A stretch of 33,640 nucleotides of DNA from Streptacidiphilus melanogenes (GCF_000787835.1 NZ_BBPP01000034.1:1-33640); one strand, 5' to 3'; shown: positions 16,973-28,121, numbered from the stretch's first letter. The notes: generated by a model not told the origin, from the sequence alone. Made by a program: numbers and translations.

Positions 16973-17401
16973 CTAGCGCGACCAGCCGGCGCGGACGCGG
17001 AGCTTTGTGGGGGTGCCGTCAGGGGCGTGGGCGATGACGCGGGCGGCGTCGCCCTCGGCGAGGGCGAGCCAGAAGCCGCCCGGGGTGGTGATCGCTCCGA
17101 GGAGCGTCGCGCCCGCACGGCCGAGCGTCAACGCGGGGGCCGTGCCGTCGGGACAGACGTGGCCCCAGGCCAGCACACTCGCGCGGCCCTCGCGCGACCC
17201 GCGCCTTGCGCCGCGCAGCAGTTGGGGGGAGAAGTCCGTCTCCACCATCACGTCCAGCAGCAGGCCGTTGTTGTAGACCTCCAGCGCCCGGCGGCCCCGC
17301 GTCGCGCGGGCGAAGCGCACCGACCAGGGGGAGTCCAGCAGCGGCAGACCGCGGAACTCCAGGTCCAGCGCGCTCGGTTCGCCGAGTTCGGTGTCGTTCA
17401 C
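16973..17401 (-). CDS. Conserved-looking protein of unknown function
   Basis: This 142-residue protein is not one I recognise. It has no signal peptide or membrane helix. The first part reads ALDLEFRGLPLLDSPWSVRF, the middle YNNGLLLDVMVETDFSPQ, and the end GFWLALAEGDAARVIAHAPD. Alternating hydrophobic residues suggest mostly beta structure. GTG 17401 is selected because GGGAG lies 7 bases upstream; the longer frame from 17509 adds 36 Arg/Pro-rich residues. It converges with glyS and is divergent from the sensor kinase operon. The codon pattern is that of a real gene. Confidence 0.6.
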   Translation of the reverse strand: MNDTELGEPSALDLEFRGLPLLDSPWSVRFARATRGRRALEVYNNGLLLDVMVETDFSPQLLRGARRGSREGRASVLAWGHVCPDGTAPALTLGRAGATLLGAITTPGGFWLALAEGDAARVIAHAPDGTPTKLRVRAGWSR

Positions 17402-17507
17402 CGTTCCGCTCCCATCGGGTCGTTCTGGCCTACGGTGTCCAAGACTTCCGGATCCGGCGGCGAAGCGCGGTAGCGCTGGTCGCCGTTTCGAGGGTGGTGC
17501 CTGCTCC

Positions 17508-17528
17508 ACCCTGAGACGGACTCAGGGT
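17508..17528. promoter_or_regulatory. Palindromic operator before the two-component operon
   Basis: ACCCTGAG (17508-17515) and CTCAGGGT (17521-17528) are perfect inverted arms around 5 bases, centred 50 bases before the sensor kinase ATG. A TAGCCT at 17555-17560 lies 8 bases before that ATG, so the message could be leaderless and the palindrome would sit near -50, a position usual for an activating response regulator. Binding by the operon's own LuxR-type regulator is inferred. Confidence 0.5.
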
Positions 17529-17567
17529 CCATGGCGACCGTGATCATCAGCCCCTAGCCTTGGGCGC

Positions 17568-18836
17568 ATGCTCTTCCTCCTGACGGTCCGCCGACTCCTC
17601 GCGCCTTACGGGCGCCAGGGTCTGCGGGACGTCGCCTTCCTCGCCTCGGCGGTGCCGCCGGCGCTGATACCCGCGTGCGTGTGGCTGATCTGGCCGCGGG
17701 GAGAGGCGCTGATGGCCGTGCCCGTGGCGGTGCTCCTGCTGGTGCCGTGGCTGACGAGGATTCACCGCAGTCGTTTCCGTTCGCTCCTGGGGCTGGAGAT
17801 CCCGGTCGTCCCGCCGGTGCGGCCGCGTCGGCGCGCGCTGACCGAGGAGACGACCTGGCGGCAGTTTCTCTACCACCTCCTGGTGAACACCGCGGTGGCC
17901 GCGTACGCGGCGGGTGTGCTGGTCGTCGCGACCGGCGGGTTCGTGCTCGTGAGCCTGCCGGCCTGGTACTGGGCCCTGCCGAGCGACACGTCGACGTCCG
18001 CGCCGACGCCGGGTCTGCTGCCCGGGCCGGTGAACCCGCACCAGAGCCTCACCTGGCTGATCGTGCTCGGCTCACTCGCGCTGGTGCTCGTGCCGTGGCT
18101 GGTGCTGCTGGGACGGGTGCTGGACACCCGCGCCGCTGCGGGCCTGCTCGGGCCCAGCCGCACCCGTGAACTCGCCCGCCGGGTCGAGGACCTGGCCGAG
18201 AGCCGCGCCGAGGTCGTTGACGCCGCGGACGCCGAACGCCGCCGGATCGAACGGGACCTGCACGACGGCGCGCAGCAGCGACTGGTCTCGCTGGCGATGA
18301 ACCTCGGGCTGGCCAAGCGCATGCTGCGGAACCTCTCCGCCGAGGAGCAGGGGGCGCGGGCGATGGAGGTGATCGACGAGGCGCACCGTGAGGCGCAGGC
18401 CGCCATCGCCGAACTGCGCGACCTGGTCCGGGGCCTGCACCCGGTGGTGCTGGAGGACCGCGGCCTGGACGCCGCTCTCTCGGGGATCGCGGCCCGGGCG
18501 CCGCTGCCGGTCAGACTGGAGGTGCGGCTGGACCGCCGCGCCGCGCCGGCCGTCGAGGCGGTGGCCTACTTCGTGGTGTCGGAGGCGTTGGCCAACATCG
18601 CCAAGCACGCCCGTGCCTCGCGCGCGGAGGTGTCGGTCCGCGAGCAGGTGGCGCGGACCGGGTCGGTCCTGGTCATCACCGTGACCGACGACGGGGTGGG
18701 CGGAGCCGACCCGGGCAAGGGCAGCGGCCTCGTGGGCCTGCGCCAGCGAGCGGCGTCCGTGGACGGGACGCTGCGGATCACCAGCCCCCTCGGGGGACCG
18801 ACGACTCTTCATGTGGAGCTGCCGTGCGCGCTGTAA
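17568..18836 (+). CDS. Sensor histidine kinase, NarL/LiaS-type
   Basis: The 422-residue membrane kinase has hydrophobic segments at about 20-45, 47-63, 104-132 and 162-184. The second pair belongs to a membrane sensor region often found in actinobacterial kinases. A HisKA_3 dimerisation domain follows with phospho-acceptor His232 in RRIERDLHDGAQQRLVSLAM, and a HATPase domain with EALANIAKHARASRAEV and VTDDGVGGADPGKGSGLVGLRQR. Such kinases sense membrane or envelope signals; the stimulus here is unknown. The ATG at 17568 lacks a Shine-Dalgarno. The stop overlaps the response regulator start by 13 bases. Confidence 0.93.
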   Translation: MLFLLTVRRLLAPYGRQGLRDVAFLASAVPPALIPACVWLIWPRGEALMAVPVAVLLLVPWLTRIHRSRFRSLLGLEIPVVPPVRPRRRALTEETTWRQFLYHLLVNTAVAAYAAGVLVVATGGFVLVSLPAWYWALPSDTSTSAPTPGLLPGPVNPHQSLTWLIVLGSLALVLVPWLVLLGRVLDTRAAAGLLGPSRTRELARRVEDLAESRAEVVDAADAERRRIERDLHDGAQQRLVSLAMNLGLAKRMLRNLSAEEQGARAMEVIDEAHREAQAAIAELRDLVRGLHPVVLEDRGLDAALSGIAARAPLPVRLEVRLDRRAAPAVEAVAYFVVSEALANIAKHARASRAEVSVREQVARTGSVLVITVTDDGVGGADPGKGSGLVGLRQRAASVDGTLRITSPLGGPTTLHVELPCAL

Positions 18837-19465
18837 TCGCCGAGGACTCCGTCCTGCTGCGGGTGGGACTGGTCAAGGTTCTCGAGGCCGTCGGCTACAC
18901 GGTCGTCGCGGCCGTGGACGACGCCGAGCAGCTGCTCGCGGCGGTCGAGGAGCACCGGCCGGACGTCGTCGTGACGGACGTGCGGATGCCGCCCGGCTTC
19001 ACCGACGAGGGGGTGCGGGCCGCCCTGATGATCCGCCGTCAGTGGCCGACCGTCGCGGTCCTGCTGCTGTCCCAGTACGTGGAGGAGCGCTACGCGGCCG
19101 ATCTGCTCACGGGCGACCACCGGGGCATCGGCTACCTGCTCAAGGAGCGGGTGGCCAACGTCGACGACTTCCTCGACGCACTGGAGCGCGTCGCCGCGGG
19201 CGGCACGGCGCTGGACCCGGAGGTCGTCTCGCAGCTGCTGCTGCGCCGCCAGAGCGGGCCGCTGGACCAGCTCACCCCGCGCGAGCGGGAGGTCCTGGGC
19301 CGGATGGCCGAGGGCCGTTCCAACGCCGCGATCGCGCGTGAACTCGTGGTCAGCGAGAGCGCGGTGGCCAAGCACATCAACAGCATCTTCATGAAGCTGG
19401 ACCTGCCCCCGACGGAGGGCGAGCACCGCCGGGTGATGGCCGTGCTGCGCTTCCTGGACGCATGA
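18824..19465 (+). CDS. LuxR/NarL family response regulator
   Basis: The 213-residue regulator has a receiver domain with acidic pocket Glu7-Asp8, phospho-acceptor Asp52 (VVVTDVRMP) and Lys in YLLKERV, and a C-terminal LuxR HTH (LTPREREVLGRMAEGRSNAA, VSESAVAKHINSIFMKLDL). GTG 18824 lies inside the kinase gene, so the two are translationally coupled. It ends in ATGA, where the next gene starts. The cognate partner is the preceding kinase, and the palindrome at 17508-17528 is a candidate target. Confidence 0.95.
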   Translation: MRAVIAEDSVLLRVGLVKVLEAVGYTVVAAVDDAEQLLAAVEEHRPDVVVTDVRMPPGFTDEGVRAALMIRRQWPTVAVLLLSQYVEERYAADLLTGDHRGIGYLLKERVANVDDFLDALERVAAGGTALDPEVVSQLLLRRQSGPLDQLTPREREVLGRMAEGRSNAAIARELVVSESAVAKHINSIFMKLDLPPTEGEHRRVMAVLRFLDA

Positions 19466-20271
19466 GGGAACAGAAACCGATGATCATCAGGCAGAGGGCG
19501 GTCTGGTGGGTGCTTTCCGCCGTCGTCGTCGCGGTGACCGCGACGCTGACGGCCGGAGCGATGGTGAGCTGGATGGTGCAGCGGACCAGCGCGCCCGCGA
19601 CGAAGGTCTATCCGGCCGCGCAGATCAGGTCCGTACAGCTGAACACCGGCTCCGCGGACGTGCAGATCACCGCGGCGAAGGACGGCAGGGCGACCGTGAA
19701 GCAGAAGCTGCGCTGGGAGTTCACCCAGCCACAGGTGACCGAGCACCTCGATCCGACCAGCGGCACGCTGTTGGTCAACGCGAACTGCGGCGCGTTGAAG
19801 TTCCTCGGCGACAGCGGGTGCAGCGTGCAGCTGGACATCGCGGTGCCGTCGACCGTGGCGGTCAACGCCGAGATCGACTCCGGAAGCCTGCGCGTCACCG
19901 ACGTCTCGGGCCCCGTCACGGCTGTGGCCGACTCCGGTGAGATCGACCTGCACCGCGTCAGCGGCGCCCTCGACGTCCGCGTCGGCTCCGGCCAGATCAG
20001 CGGCACGTCCCTGCGCAGCGGCAAGGTCGCGGCGCGGGCGGACTCGGGCCAGGTCGACCTCGACTTCGCCGCAGCGCCCACGTCCGTCACGGCGCACGCC
20101 ACCTCCGGCGAGGTACAGGTGACCGTCCCCCACGGCACGACGTACCACGTCGACGCGACCGCCCCCAGCGGCGGCACCTCGGTGGACCCGGCCCTCGTCT
20201 CGCCCTCGGCGACCGGCACGATCACCGTCTCGGTCACCAGCGGCGAGGCGGACGTGCAGTACCGCCGGTAG
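19462..20271 (+). CDS. DUF4097 family beta-strand repeat protein
   Basis: The 269-residue protein has one N-terminal membrane helix (about 14-36, VWWVLSAVVVAVTATLTAGA) and then an extracellular parallel-beta repeat domain: AEIDSGSLRVTDVSG, AVADSGEIDLHRVSG, RVGSGQISGTSLRSG and ARADSGQVDLDFA repeat a SG-x-(I/V)-x-(L/V) unit. DUF4097/adhesin-like proteins are often linked to envelope-stress two-component systems. The start overlaps the regulator stop (ATGA); an in-frame ATG at 19480 with GAGGGA upstream is an alternative. The protein may be an accessory sensor for the kinase. It converges with the next gene with only 3 bases between the stops. Confidence 0.85.
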   Translation: MREQKPMIIRQRAVWWVLSAVVVAVTATLTAGAMVSWMVQRTSAPATKVYPAAQIRSVQLNTGSADVQITAAKDGRATVKQKLRWEFTQPQVTEHLDPTSGTLLVNANCGALKFLGDSGCSVQLDIAVPSTVAVNAEIDSGSLRVTDVSGPVTAVADSGEIDLHRVSGALDVRVGSGQISGTSLRSGKVAARADSGQVDLDFAAAPTSVTAHATSGEVQVTVPHGTTYHVDATAPSGGTSVDPALVSPSATGTITVSVTSGEADVQYRR

Positions 20272-20274
20272 CCG

Positions 20275-20868
20275 CTACTGCCCTGCGGCCAGCCGCTCGC
20301 GCGCCTCCATCAGGGCGAAGCCCAGCAGGTTGAGGCCGCGCCAGCGCTTCGGGTCGGTGGCCGCGTCGTTGGCCACGCCGAGGCCGATGCCCCAGACCCG
20401 GTCGAGCGGGCTGGCCTCGACCAGGACGCGTCGGCCGGTGCCGAGCAGGTACTGACGCAGCGCGGGGTCCTGGCCGAACTTGGCCACGTTGCCCCGGACC
20501 ACCAGCTCGAACCGCTCGGCGGCCCAGCGCTCCTCGACGAAGCCGGAGACTTTGCGCCCCAGCACCTTGGCCTCGGCCGGCGTGCGGGCGGCGAGTATCA
20601 GCGGCACCGACGCCTCGTCACCGAAGAGCCGGGCCTTGGCCGCCATCATCCAGTGCTCGGCGCTGGTGTACCAGGCGCCGTCGACCGTGAACCGGCAGGG
20701 CCACCACTGACTCAGCGCCCCCTGGCCGACCGAACCGTCCCTCTGCGGCTGATGCCCCCAGAACATCAACCACTTGGGACGCGCGCCGGCCGCCACGAGG
20801 GCGGCCAGCTCCTCCCGGCTACGGGCTTGTTCCGGGTGTTCGTGGATGGTGATGTCGTTCCGCTTCAT
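20275..20868 (-). CDS. NADAR family protein (YbiA/RibX-like)
   Basis: The 197-residue protein has the NADAR (NAD and ADP-ribose) domain signatures: KWLMFWGHQP, WWPCRFTVDGAWYTSAEHWM, MAAKARLFGD, RGNVAKFGQDPALRQYLLGT and SPLDRVWGIGLG. Characterised members remove ADP-ribose from nucleic acid bases or act as N-glycosidases on damaged riboflavin intermediates; which applies here is unknown. ATG 20868 (MKRNDITIHEH) has AGGA 8 bases upstream and is preferred over a TTG at 20898. There is no signal peptide. It lies in the same direction as the exporter gene upstream of it. Confidence 0.88.
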   Translation of the reverse strand: MKRNDITIHEHPEQARSREELAALVAAGARPKWLMFWGHQPQRDGSVGQGALSQWWPCRFTVDGAWYTSAEHWMMAAKARLFGDEASVPLILAARTPAEAKVLGRKVSGFVEERWAAERFELVVRGNVAKFGQDPALRQYLLGTGRRVLVEASPLDRVWGIGLGVANDAATDPKRWRGLNLLGFALMEARERLAAGQ

Positions 20869-20940
20869 GCCCGCGATCCTGGCATTCGGCACTGACAAGC
20901 TGCCACGCGTTATCCACAGCCCGCACCGGGTCCATCGCCC

Positions 20941-22440
20941 TCACCCGACCGAGCGCGGCAGGCGCGTCGACAGGGCGACGACCAGGAAGGTCGCGGCGAA
21001 CTGGAGGCCCAGCACGAGGGTCAGCGCGTCCCGCATGCCCATGGAGGGGGCCAGCGAGAGGAAGAGGGTGCCGAGGGTGGCGACGCCGAGGGCGAGGGAG
21101 GACTGCTGGGTGGTGGCGAGGATCCCGCCGCCGACTCCGGCGCGCTCGACCGGGATCTGGCTCAGCACCAGGCGGATGAGCGGCGGCATGACCAGACCCT
21201 GGCCGGTGCCCGCGATCACCATGCCGGGCAGCAGCACCCAGGGGCTGATGCCGGACCAGTCGTTCGCGACGGTCAGCGCGAGCACCCCGAGGCCGACGGC
21301 CTGGATGACGGCGCCGGTCACGATGACGCGGGAGCCGAAGCGGGCCAGCAGGCGCGGACCGGCCAGCGAGGCGGCGAAGAATCCGGCGGCCATCGGCACC
21401 ATCGCGAAGCCGGAGGCGATCGGGCCCTCGTGCAGGCCGACCTGGAGCGCGACGGCCATCACCATCATGAAGCCGCCGAAGCCGGCGAAGAACGGCACGG
21501 CCATGGTCAGGCCGACCTTGAGCCCGCGCAGCCTGAGCAGCGAGATCGGGATCAGCGGCACATCGCCGCGCCGCTCACCACGGCGCTCGACGACCACGAA
21601 GGAGGTGAGCAGGACGGGGAAGAGCGCCAGCAGCACCCAGGTCCAGACGGGCCAGCCGAGCGAACGGCCCTCCATCAGCGGGACCAGCAGCGCCAGCAGC
21701 GAGGCGGCCAGCAACACGGTGCCGGGCACGTCGACGCGGGCCGGGTTGGCGGAGCGGGTCTCCGGGACGGTGCGCAGCGCGAGCACCACCGCGACCAGTG
21801 CGACCGGCACGTTGACCAGGAAGATGAACCGCCAGCCGGTGCCGAAGAGGTTCGCGGAGAGCAGCACGCCGCCCAGCACCTGGCCGATGACGACGGCGAT
21901 GCCGCCGACCGCACCGTAGACGCCCATGGCCTTGGCCCGGCGCTCGCCCTCGGTGGCGGCCTGGATGGTGGCCAGCGCCTGCGGCAGCATCAGCGCGGCC
22001 GAGGCGCCCTGGGCGACCCGGGCGGCGACGAGCGCCAGTGCGGTCGGGGCGAAGCCGCAGGCCGCGGACGTGAGACCGAAGAGCAGCGCGCCGGCGACGA
22101 ACAGCTTCTTGCGGCCGTACAGGTCGCCGAGTCTGCCGCCGAGCACGAGCAGCACCGCGTAGGCGATGCCGTAGCCGGCGACGAAGAGCTCCAGCGTCGC
22201 AGGGCCGGCCTTCAGGTCCCGGTCGATGGTGGGCAGGGCGACGTTGACGATGAAGAAGTCGAGCATCGGCAGGAACGCGCCGAGCAGGACGGTGACCAGG
22301 CCCAGGGTGCTGAGCCGGCCGGAACCGCTGGTTGCGGGGGCAGGGGCGGGGGCGCTGCCGCCGAGCCGGACGACCCGCGGGAGCACGGTGGCCCGGGTGG
22401 GTGTCGCGGCAGTCTGCTGAGGTGTGGTGTGGATCGTCAC
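20941..22440 (-). CDS. DHA2-family (14-helix) drug/proton antiporter
   Basis: The 499-residue MFS exporter has the DHA2 signature in helix 1 (LDFFIVNVALPTIDRDL), motif A GGRLGDLYGRKKLFV, the export motif C region with GPALGG-like GAVGGIAVVIGQVLGGV, and about 14 helices. Substrates are usually antibiotics, dyes or other cationic compounds. The first 45 residues are a Thr/Ala/Pro-rich cytoplasmic tail. GTG 22440 is chosen because the frame upstream (to 22512) runs through the palindromic operators. There is no clear Shine-Dalgarno. It is divergent from an XRE regulator, which probably controls it. Confidence 0.92.
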   Translation of the reverse strand: MTIHTTPQQTAATPTRATVLPRVVRLGGSAPAPAPATSGSGRLSTLGLVTVLLGAFLPMLDFFIVNVALPTIDRDLKAGPATLELFVAGYGIAYAVLLVLGGRLGDLYGRKKLFVAGALLFGLTSAACGFAPTALALVAARVAQGASAALMLPQALATIQAATEGERRAKAMGVYGAVGGIAVVIGQVLGGVLLSANLFGTGWRFIFLVNVPVALVAVVLALRTVPETRSANPARVDVPGTVLLAASLLALLVPLMEGRSLGWPVWTWVLLALFPVLLTSFVVVERRGERRGDVPLIPISLLRLRGLKVGLTMAVPFFAGFGGFMMVMAVALQVGLHEGPIASGFAMVPMAAGFFAASLAGPRLLARFGSRVIVTGAVIQAVGLGVLALTVANDWSGISPWVLLPGMVIAGTGQGLVMPPLIRLVLSQIPVERAGVGGGILATTQQSSLALGVATLGTLFLSLAPSMGMRDALTLVLGLQFAATFLVVALSTRLPRSVG

Positions 22441-22464
22441 GACCACTACTGTCCGCCGTTCAGT

Positions 22465-22506
22465 ACCCTGGTACCAGGGTCTGCTTATCCTGGTACTCGC
22501 AGTACC
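22465..22506. promoter_or_regulatory. Two palindromic operators between exporter and regulator
   Basis: ACCCTGGTACCAGGGT (22465-22480) is a perfect 16-base palindrome. GGTACT-CGC-AGTACC (22492-22506) is a second, with a 3-base centre. Both share the half-word CTGGTAC, and the centres are about 27 bases apart. They fill the 102-base gap between the divergent DHA2 exporter and XRE regulator genes, so dual control by the XRE protein is the simplest reading. Confidence 0.65.
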
Positions 22507-22542
22507 TGGCAACGGGATGAAATTGGTTGCATCCTGGAATAC

Positions 22543-23424
22543 ATGACCACCGCACCCGCGTCCAGCCTCGAACTCGTCCCGCCGCTCGGCAAGCCCGACG
22601 ACCTGCGCCGCCGGGAGCTCGGCGCGTTCCTGCGGAGCCGCCGCGAGCGCATCTCACCCGAGCAGGTCGGCCTGCCCAGCATCGGCCGCCGCCGCACGCC
22701 GGGGCTGCGCCGCGAGGAGGTCGCGCAGCTCGCCGCCGTCGGCGTCACCTGGTACACGTGGCTGGAGCAGGCCCGCGACATCCAGGTCTCCCCGCAGGTG
22801 CTCGACGCGATCGCGCGGGGCCTGCTGCTGGACCAGGTCGAGCGGCAGCACCTGTTCGCGCTGGCCGGCGCCGCCGACCCGACGGGCGGGCCGAAGTCGT
22901 GCCCGGTGGTCACCCCGCCCGTCCGCGCGGTGCTCGACCAGCTCTCACCGATGCCCGCGGTGGTGCTCAACGCGCGCTTCGACATCATCGGCTTCAACGA
23001 CGTCTACTCCCGGCTGCTCGGCGGCCTGGAGCGCTTCGACGCCGAGCACCGCAACATCATGTGGCTGGCCTTCACCGAGCCGAGCTGGCGTGAGCTGCTC
23101 GTCGACTGGGAGACGGCGGCGCGCGGCATGACGGCCAAGTTCCGCGTCGCGCTCGCCGAGCACGTGGCCGAGCCCAAGTACAAGTCGCTGCTCAAGCGTC
23201 TGCTGCTGGCCTCGCCCGAGTTCGCCGAGGCGTGGGAGCACCACGACGTCACCGCCACCTCCGAGGGCACCAAGCGGTTCCTCAACAGCAGGGTCGGCCT
23301 GCTGAACTTCGAGTACACCAACCTCTGGCTCGGACCGCGGCCCGGCTACCGGATGATCACCTACGTCCCGGCAGACCCGGAGACCAAGGCGCGCGTGGAG
23401 CAACTGGCGGCAATGGGACAATAG
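22543..23424 (+). CDS. XRE family regulator with MmyB-like ligand domain
   Basis: The 293-residue protein joins an N-terminal helix-turn-helix (residues about 22-90, with GRRRTPGLRREEVAQLAAVG and WYTWLEQARDIQVSPQVLDA) to an MmyB-type PAS-like ligand domain (ARFDIIGFNDVYSRLLGGLE onward, ending GYRMITYVPADP). MmyB-type regulators of this layout are common in actinobacteria and often control an adjacent exporter or oxidoreductase, sometimes binding fatty acids. ATG 22543 gives MTTAPASSLE. No Shine-Dalgarno is visible. It is divergent from the DHA2 exporter across the two palindromes. Confidence 0.92.
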   Translation: MTTAPASSLELVPPLGKPDDLRRRELGAFLRSRRERISPEQVGLPSIGRRRTPGLRREEVAQLAAVGVTWYTWLEQARDIQVSPQVLDAIARGLLLDQVERQHLFALAGAADPTGGPKSCPVVTPPVRAVLDQLSPMPAVVLNARFDIIGFNDVYSRLLGGLERFDAEHRNIMWLAFTEPSWRELLVDWETAARGMTAKFRVALAEHVAEPKYKSLLKRLLLASPEFAEAWEHHDVTATSEGTKRFLNSRVGLLNFEYTNLWLGPRPGYRMITYVPADPETKARVEQLAAMGQ

Positions 23425-23462
23425 AGGTTCTGCCCGCTGCCGGACCGAGCGAAGGACCCTCG

Positions 23463-24617
23463 ATGAGCACCGACGTCACCACCGCTGCGCCGCTGCGCCT
23501 CGGCTCTGCGCTCACGGTGTGGCCGCCCGTCGTGCTGGCGCCGATGGCGGGGATCACCAATGCGCCCTTCCGCACCCTGTGCCGGGAGCAGAGCGGCGGC
23601 AAGGGGCTGTTCGTCTCCGAGATGATCACCACTCGGGCGCTGGTCGAGCGCAACGCGAAGACCATGAACCTGATCCACTTCGACCCCAGCGAGCAGCCGC
23701 GCTCCATCCAGCTCTACGGGGTGGACCCGGAGACCGTCGGCCGCGCGGCGAAGATGATCGCCGAGGAGGATCTGGCCGACCACATCGACCTGAACTTCGG
23801 CTGCCCGGTCCCCAAGGTCACCCGCAAGGGCGGCGGCTCGGCCCTGCCCTACAAGCGCAACCTGCTGCGCGACATCCTGCGCCAGGCCGTCGGCAACGCA
23901 GGCGACCTGCCGGTGACCATGAAGATGCGCATCGGCATCGACGACGACCACATCACCTACCTCGACGCCGGCCGGATCGGCGCGGAGGAGGGCGTGGCGG
24001 CGATCGCCCTGCACGGGCGCACCGCCATCCAGCACTACAGCGGCGAGGCCGACTGGTCCGCCATCGCCCGCCTGCGCGAGGCCGTGCCGGACCACGTCCC
24101 GGTACTGGGCAACGGCGACATCTGGTCGGCGGACGACGCGGCCCGCATGGTCCGCGAGACCGGCTGCGACGGCGTGGTCGTCGGTCGTGGCTGCCTGGGC
24201 CGCCCGTGGCTGTTCAAGGAGCTGGTCTCCGTCTTCGAGGGCGAGATCGACTACGCCCGCCCCGACTTCGGCTACGTCGCGAAGACGATGATCCGCCACG
24301 CGGAGCTGCTGGGGGAGTGGATCGGGGACGAGAAGCGCGGCGTCATCGACTTCCGCAAGCACGTCGCCTGGTACACCAAGGGCTTCTCGGTGGGCTCGGA
24401 GCTGCGCAACGGCCTGGCCACCGCCTCCTCGCTGACCGAGCTGGAGGAGCTGCTCTCCCGGATCGACCCGGACCAGACGTGGCCCGACAGCGCCGACGGC
24501 CCGCGCGGCCGCACCTCGGGCGCGCACCGGGTGGTCCTCCCCGAGGGCTGGCTCGACGATCCGTACGACTGTGCCGTCCCCTCCGCCGACGCGGAGCTCG
24601 ACACCTCCGGGGGCTGA
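23463..24617 (+). CDS. dus: tRNA-dihydrouridine synthase
   Basis: The 384-residue FMN-dependent enzyme reduces uridine to dihydrouridine in tRNA. The TIM barrel begins VVLAPMAGITNAPFRTLCRE, has NFGCPVPKVTRKGGGSAL with catalytic Cys114, VTMKMRIGIDD, ALHGRTAIQHYSG and VLGNGDIWSADDA, and ends the barrel with VVVGRGCLGRPWLF. A helical RNA-binding domain follows. It resembles DusB, but the position-specific subtype is not certain. AAGGA lies 7 bases before ATG 23463. It begins 38 bases after the XRE regulator, in the same direction. Confidence 0.94.
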   Translation: MSTDVTTAAPLRLGSALTVWPPVVLAPMAGITNAPFRTLCREQSGGKGLFVSEMITTRALVERNAKTMNLIHFDPSEQPRSIQLYGVDPETVGRAAKMIAEEDLADHIDLNFGCPVPKVTRKGGGSALPYKRNLLRDILRQAVGNAGDLPVTMKMRIGIDDDHITYLDAGRIGAEEGVAAIALHGRTAIQHYSGEADWSAIARLREAVPDHVPVLGNGDIWSADDAARMVRETGCDGVVVGRGCLGRPWLFKELVSVFEGEIDYARPDFGYVAKTMIRHAELLGEWIGDEKRGVIDFRKHVAWYTKGFSVGSELRNGLATASSLTELEELLSRIDPDQTWPDSADGPRGRTSGAHRVVLPEGWLDDPYDCAVPSADAELDTSGG

Positions 24618-25093
24618 GCGCCGTTCGCCGCCACGGAAGGTGGACGGTTGGCGACGCATAGTGAGACGGGATACGTACGAGGGGTGAGACGCGGCCCCTT
24701 CTGCGGCGTGACCCCGGCCACATTTGTCGTCACTTTGCGTCAGATGGACATAAAACCGCAGGTGGGGCGGGGTGTGAAACGCTTCCCGAACGAGGCCGAA
24801 CACGGCGACCGGGCCTTGCCTCCAAAGGATCAATCCAAGGAAACCTGATCGTCGCCGTCCGTGGCCGCCCGCTTGCGCTCGTGTGAGATCGGCGTTTCCC
24901 TGAGTTCAACAGATGAAGGCGAGCTAGCGTCAGGGCGACGATTTTACTTTCGCAGGCAAAGCCCGTTTGCAGGCATGCGATCTCGCGGGTTACCGGTCAG
25001 TTCCGGCCTCTGACGGCCCATCTGGGGCAGCCAAGTGCCTTCGATCTGGGTATGTTCTCCGGCATCAGGGCAACCGTGCGGCAGGAGAGGCTC
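24618..25093 (+). promoter_or_regulatory. Upstream region of ppdK with a candidate promoter
   Basis: These 476 bases hold no convincing gene; the longest frame, about 66 codons from 24648, has no family resemblance or ribosome binding site. The base composition is less GC-rich than the genes. A TATGTT at 25051-25056, preceded by TCGATCTGGG, is the best -10 candidate and would give a 5' untranslated region of about 30 bases before GTG 25094. I see no clear -35 and no known riboswitch. Confidence 0.35.
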
Positions 25094-27802
<2,709 letters not shown>

Positions 27803-27810
27803 CAAACCCT

Positions 27811-27835
27811 CACCCGGTCTTCACCTCACCGGGTG
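27811..27835 (+). terminator. Short hairpin after ppdK
   Basis: CACCCGGT (27811-27818) and ACCGGGTG (27828-27835) form a perfect 8-bp stem 8 bases after the ppdK stop. There is no T-tract. It may stabilise the 3' end or weakly terminate. Confidence 0.45.
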
Positions 27836-27966
27836 CCAGCGCGAGGCAAGCCCCTCCCATCGTCACACCGTCCCCGACCAAGGCGGAAGTTGATGCAAGG
27901 GGGAGGGGTCGCTGCCCGCACCTGCTCCGTCGCGGAGCTCGGCGCAGAGTAGCCGCGACGGAACCC

Positions 27967-28014
27967 GCCCGGGCGGGAACGGACAACGGCGTCCGTTCCC
28001 GCCCGGGCCTTTTT
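27967..28014 (+). terminator. Strong intrinsic terminator downstream of ppdK
   Basis: GCCCGGGCGGGAACGGAC (27967-27984) and its exact inverse (27991-28008) form an 18-bp perfect stem with a 6-base loop, followed by CTTTTTGTG. A real T-tract makes this the most classical terminator in the window. It is 165 bases after the ppdK stop; the stretch between the two hairpins has no gene I can support. Confidence 0.9.
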
Positions 28015-28091
28015 GTGCCCGGATCGCACCTCTTCTGCGTCCGCCGTGTTTCCGGAGTCTCAGAGTTCGCTCTCAGGCGGCTTACGCGGTA

Positions 28092-28121
28092 TTGAACTAC
28101 GCGCGACGCATCGCCTAACGT
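28092..28121 (+). promoter_or_regulatory. Promoter of the secreted EXORDIUM-like gene
   Basis: TTGAAC (28092-28097) and TAACGT (28116-28121) are separated by 18 bases, a good fit to HrdB promoters. The start site would be near 28128, giving a 5' untranslated region of about 100 bases before GTG 28229. The rest of 27836-28228 holds the terminator and no gene. Confidence 0.55.

Noticed and set aside
24648-24848. A 66-codon frame between dus and ppdK
   Set aside because: No ribosome binding site and mixed codon use; more likely untranslated sequence.
24618-25093. A riboswitch before ppdK
   Set aside because: No conserved aptamer core or strong hairpin pair was visible in the 476 bases.
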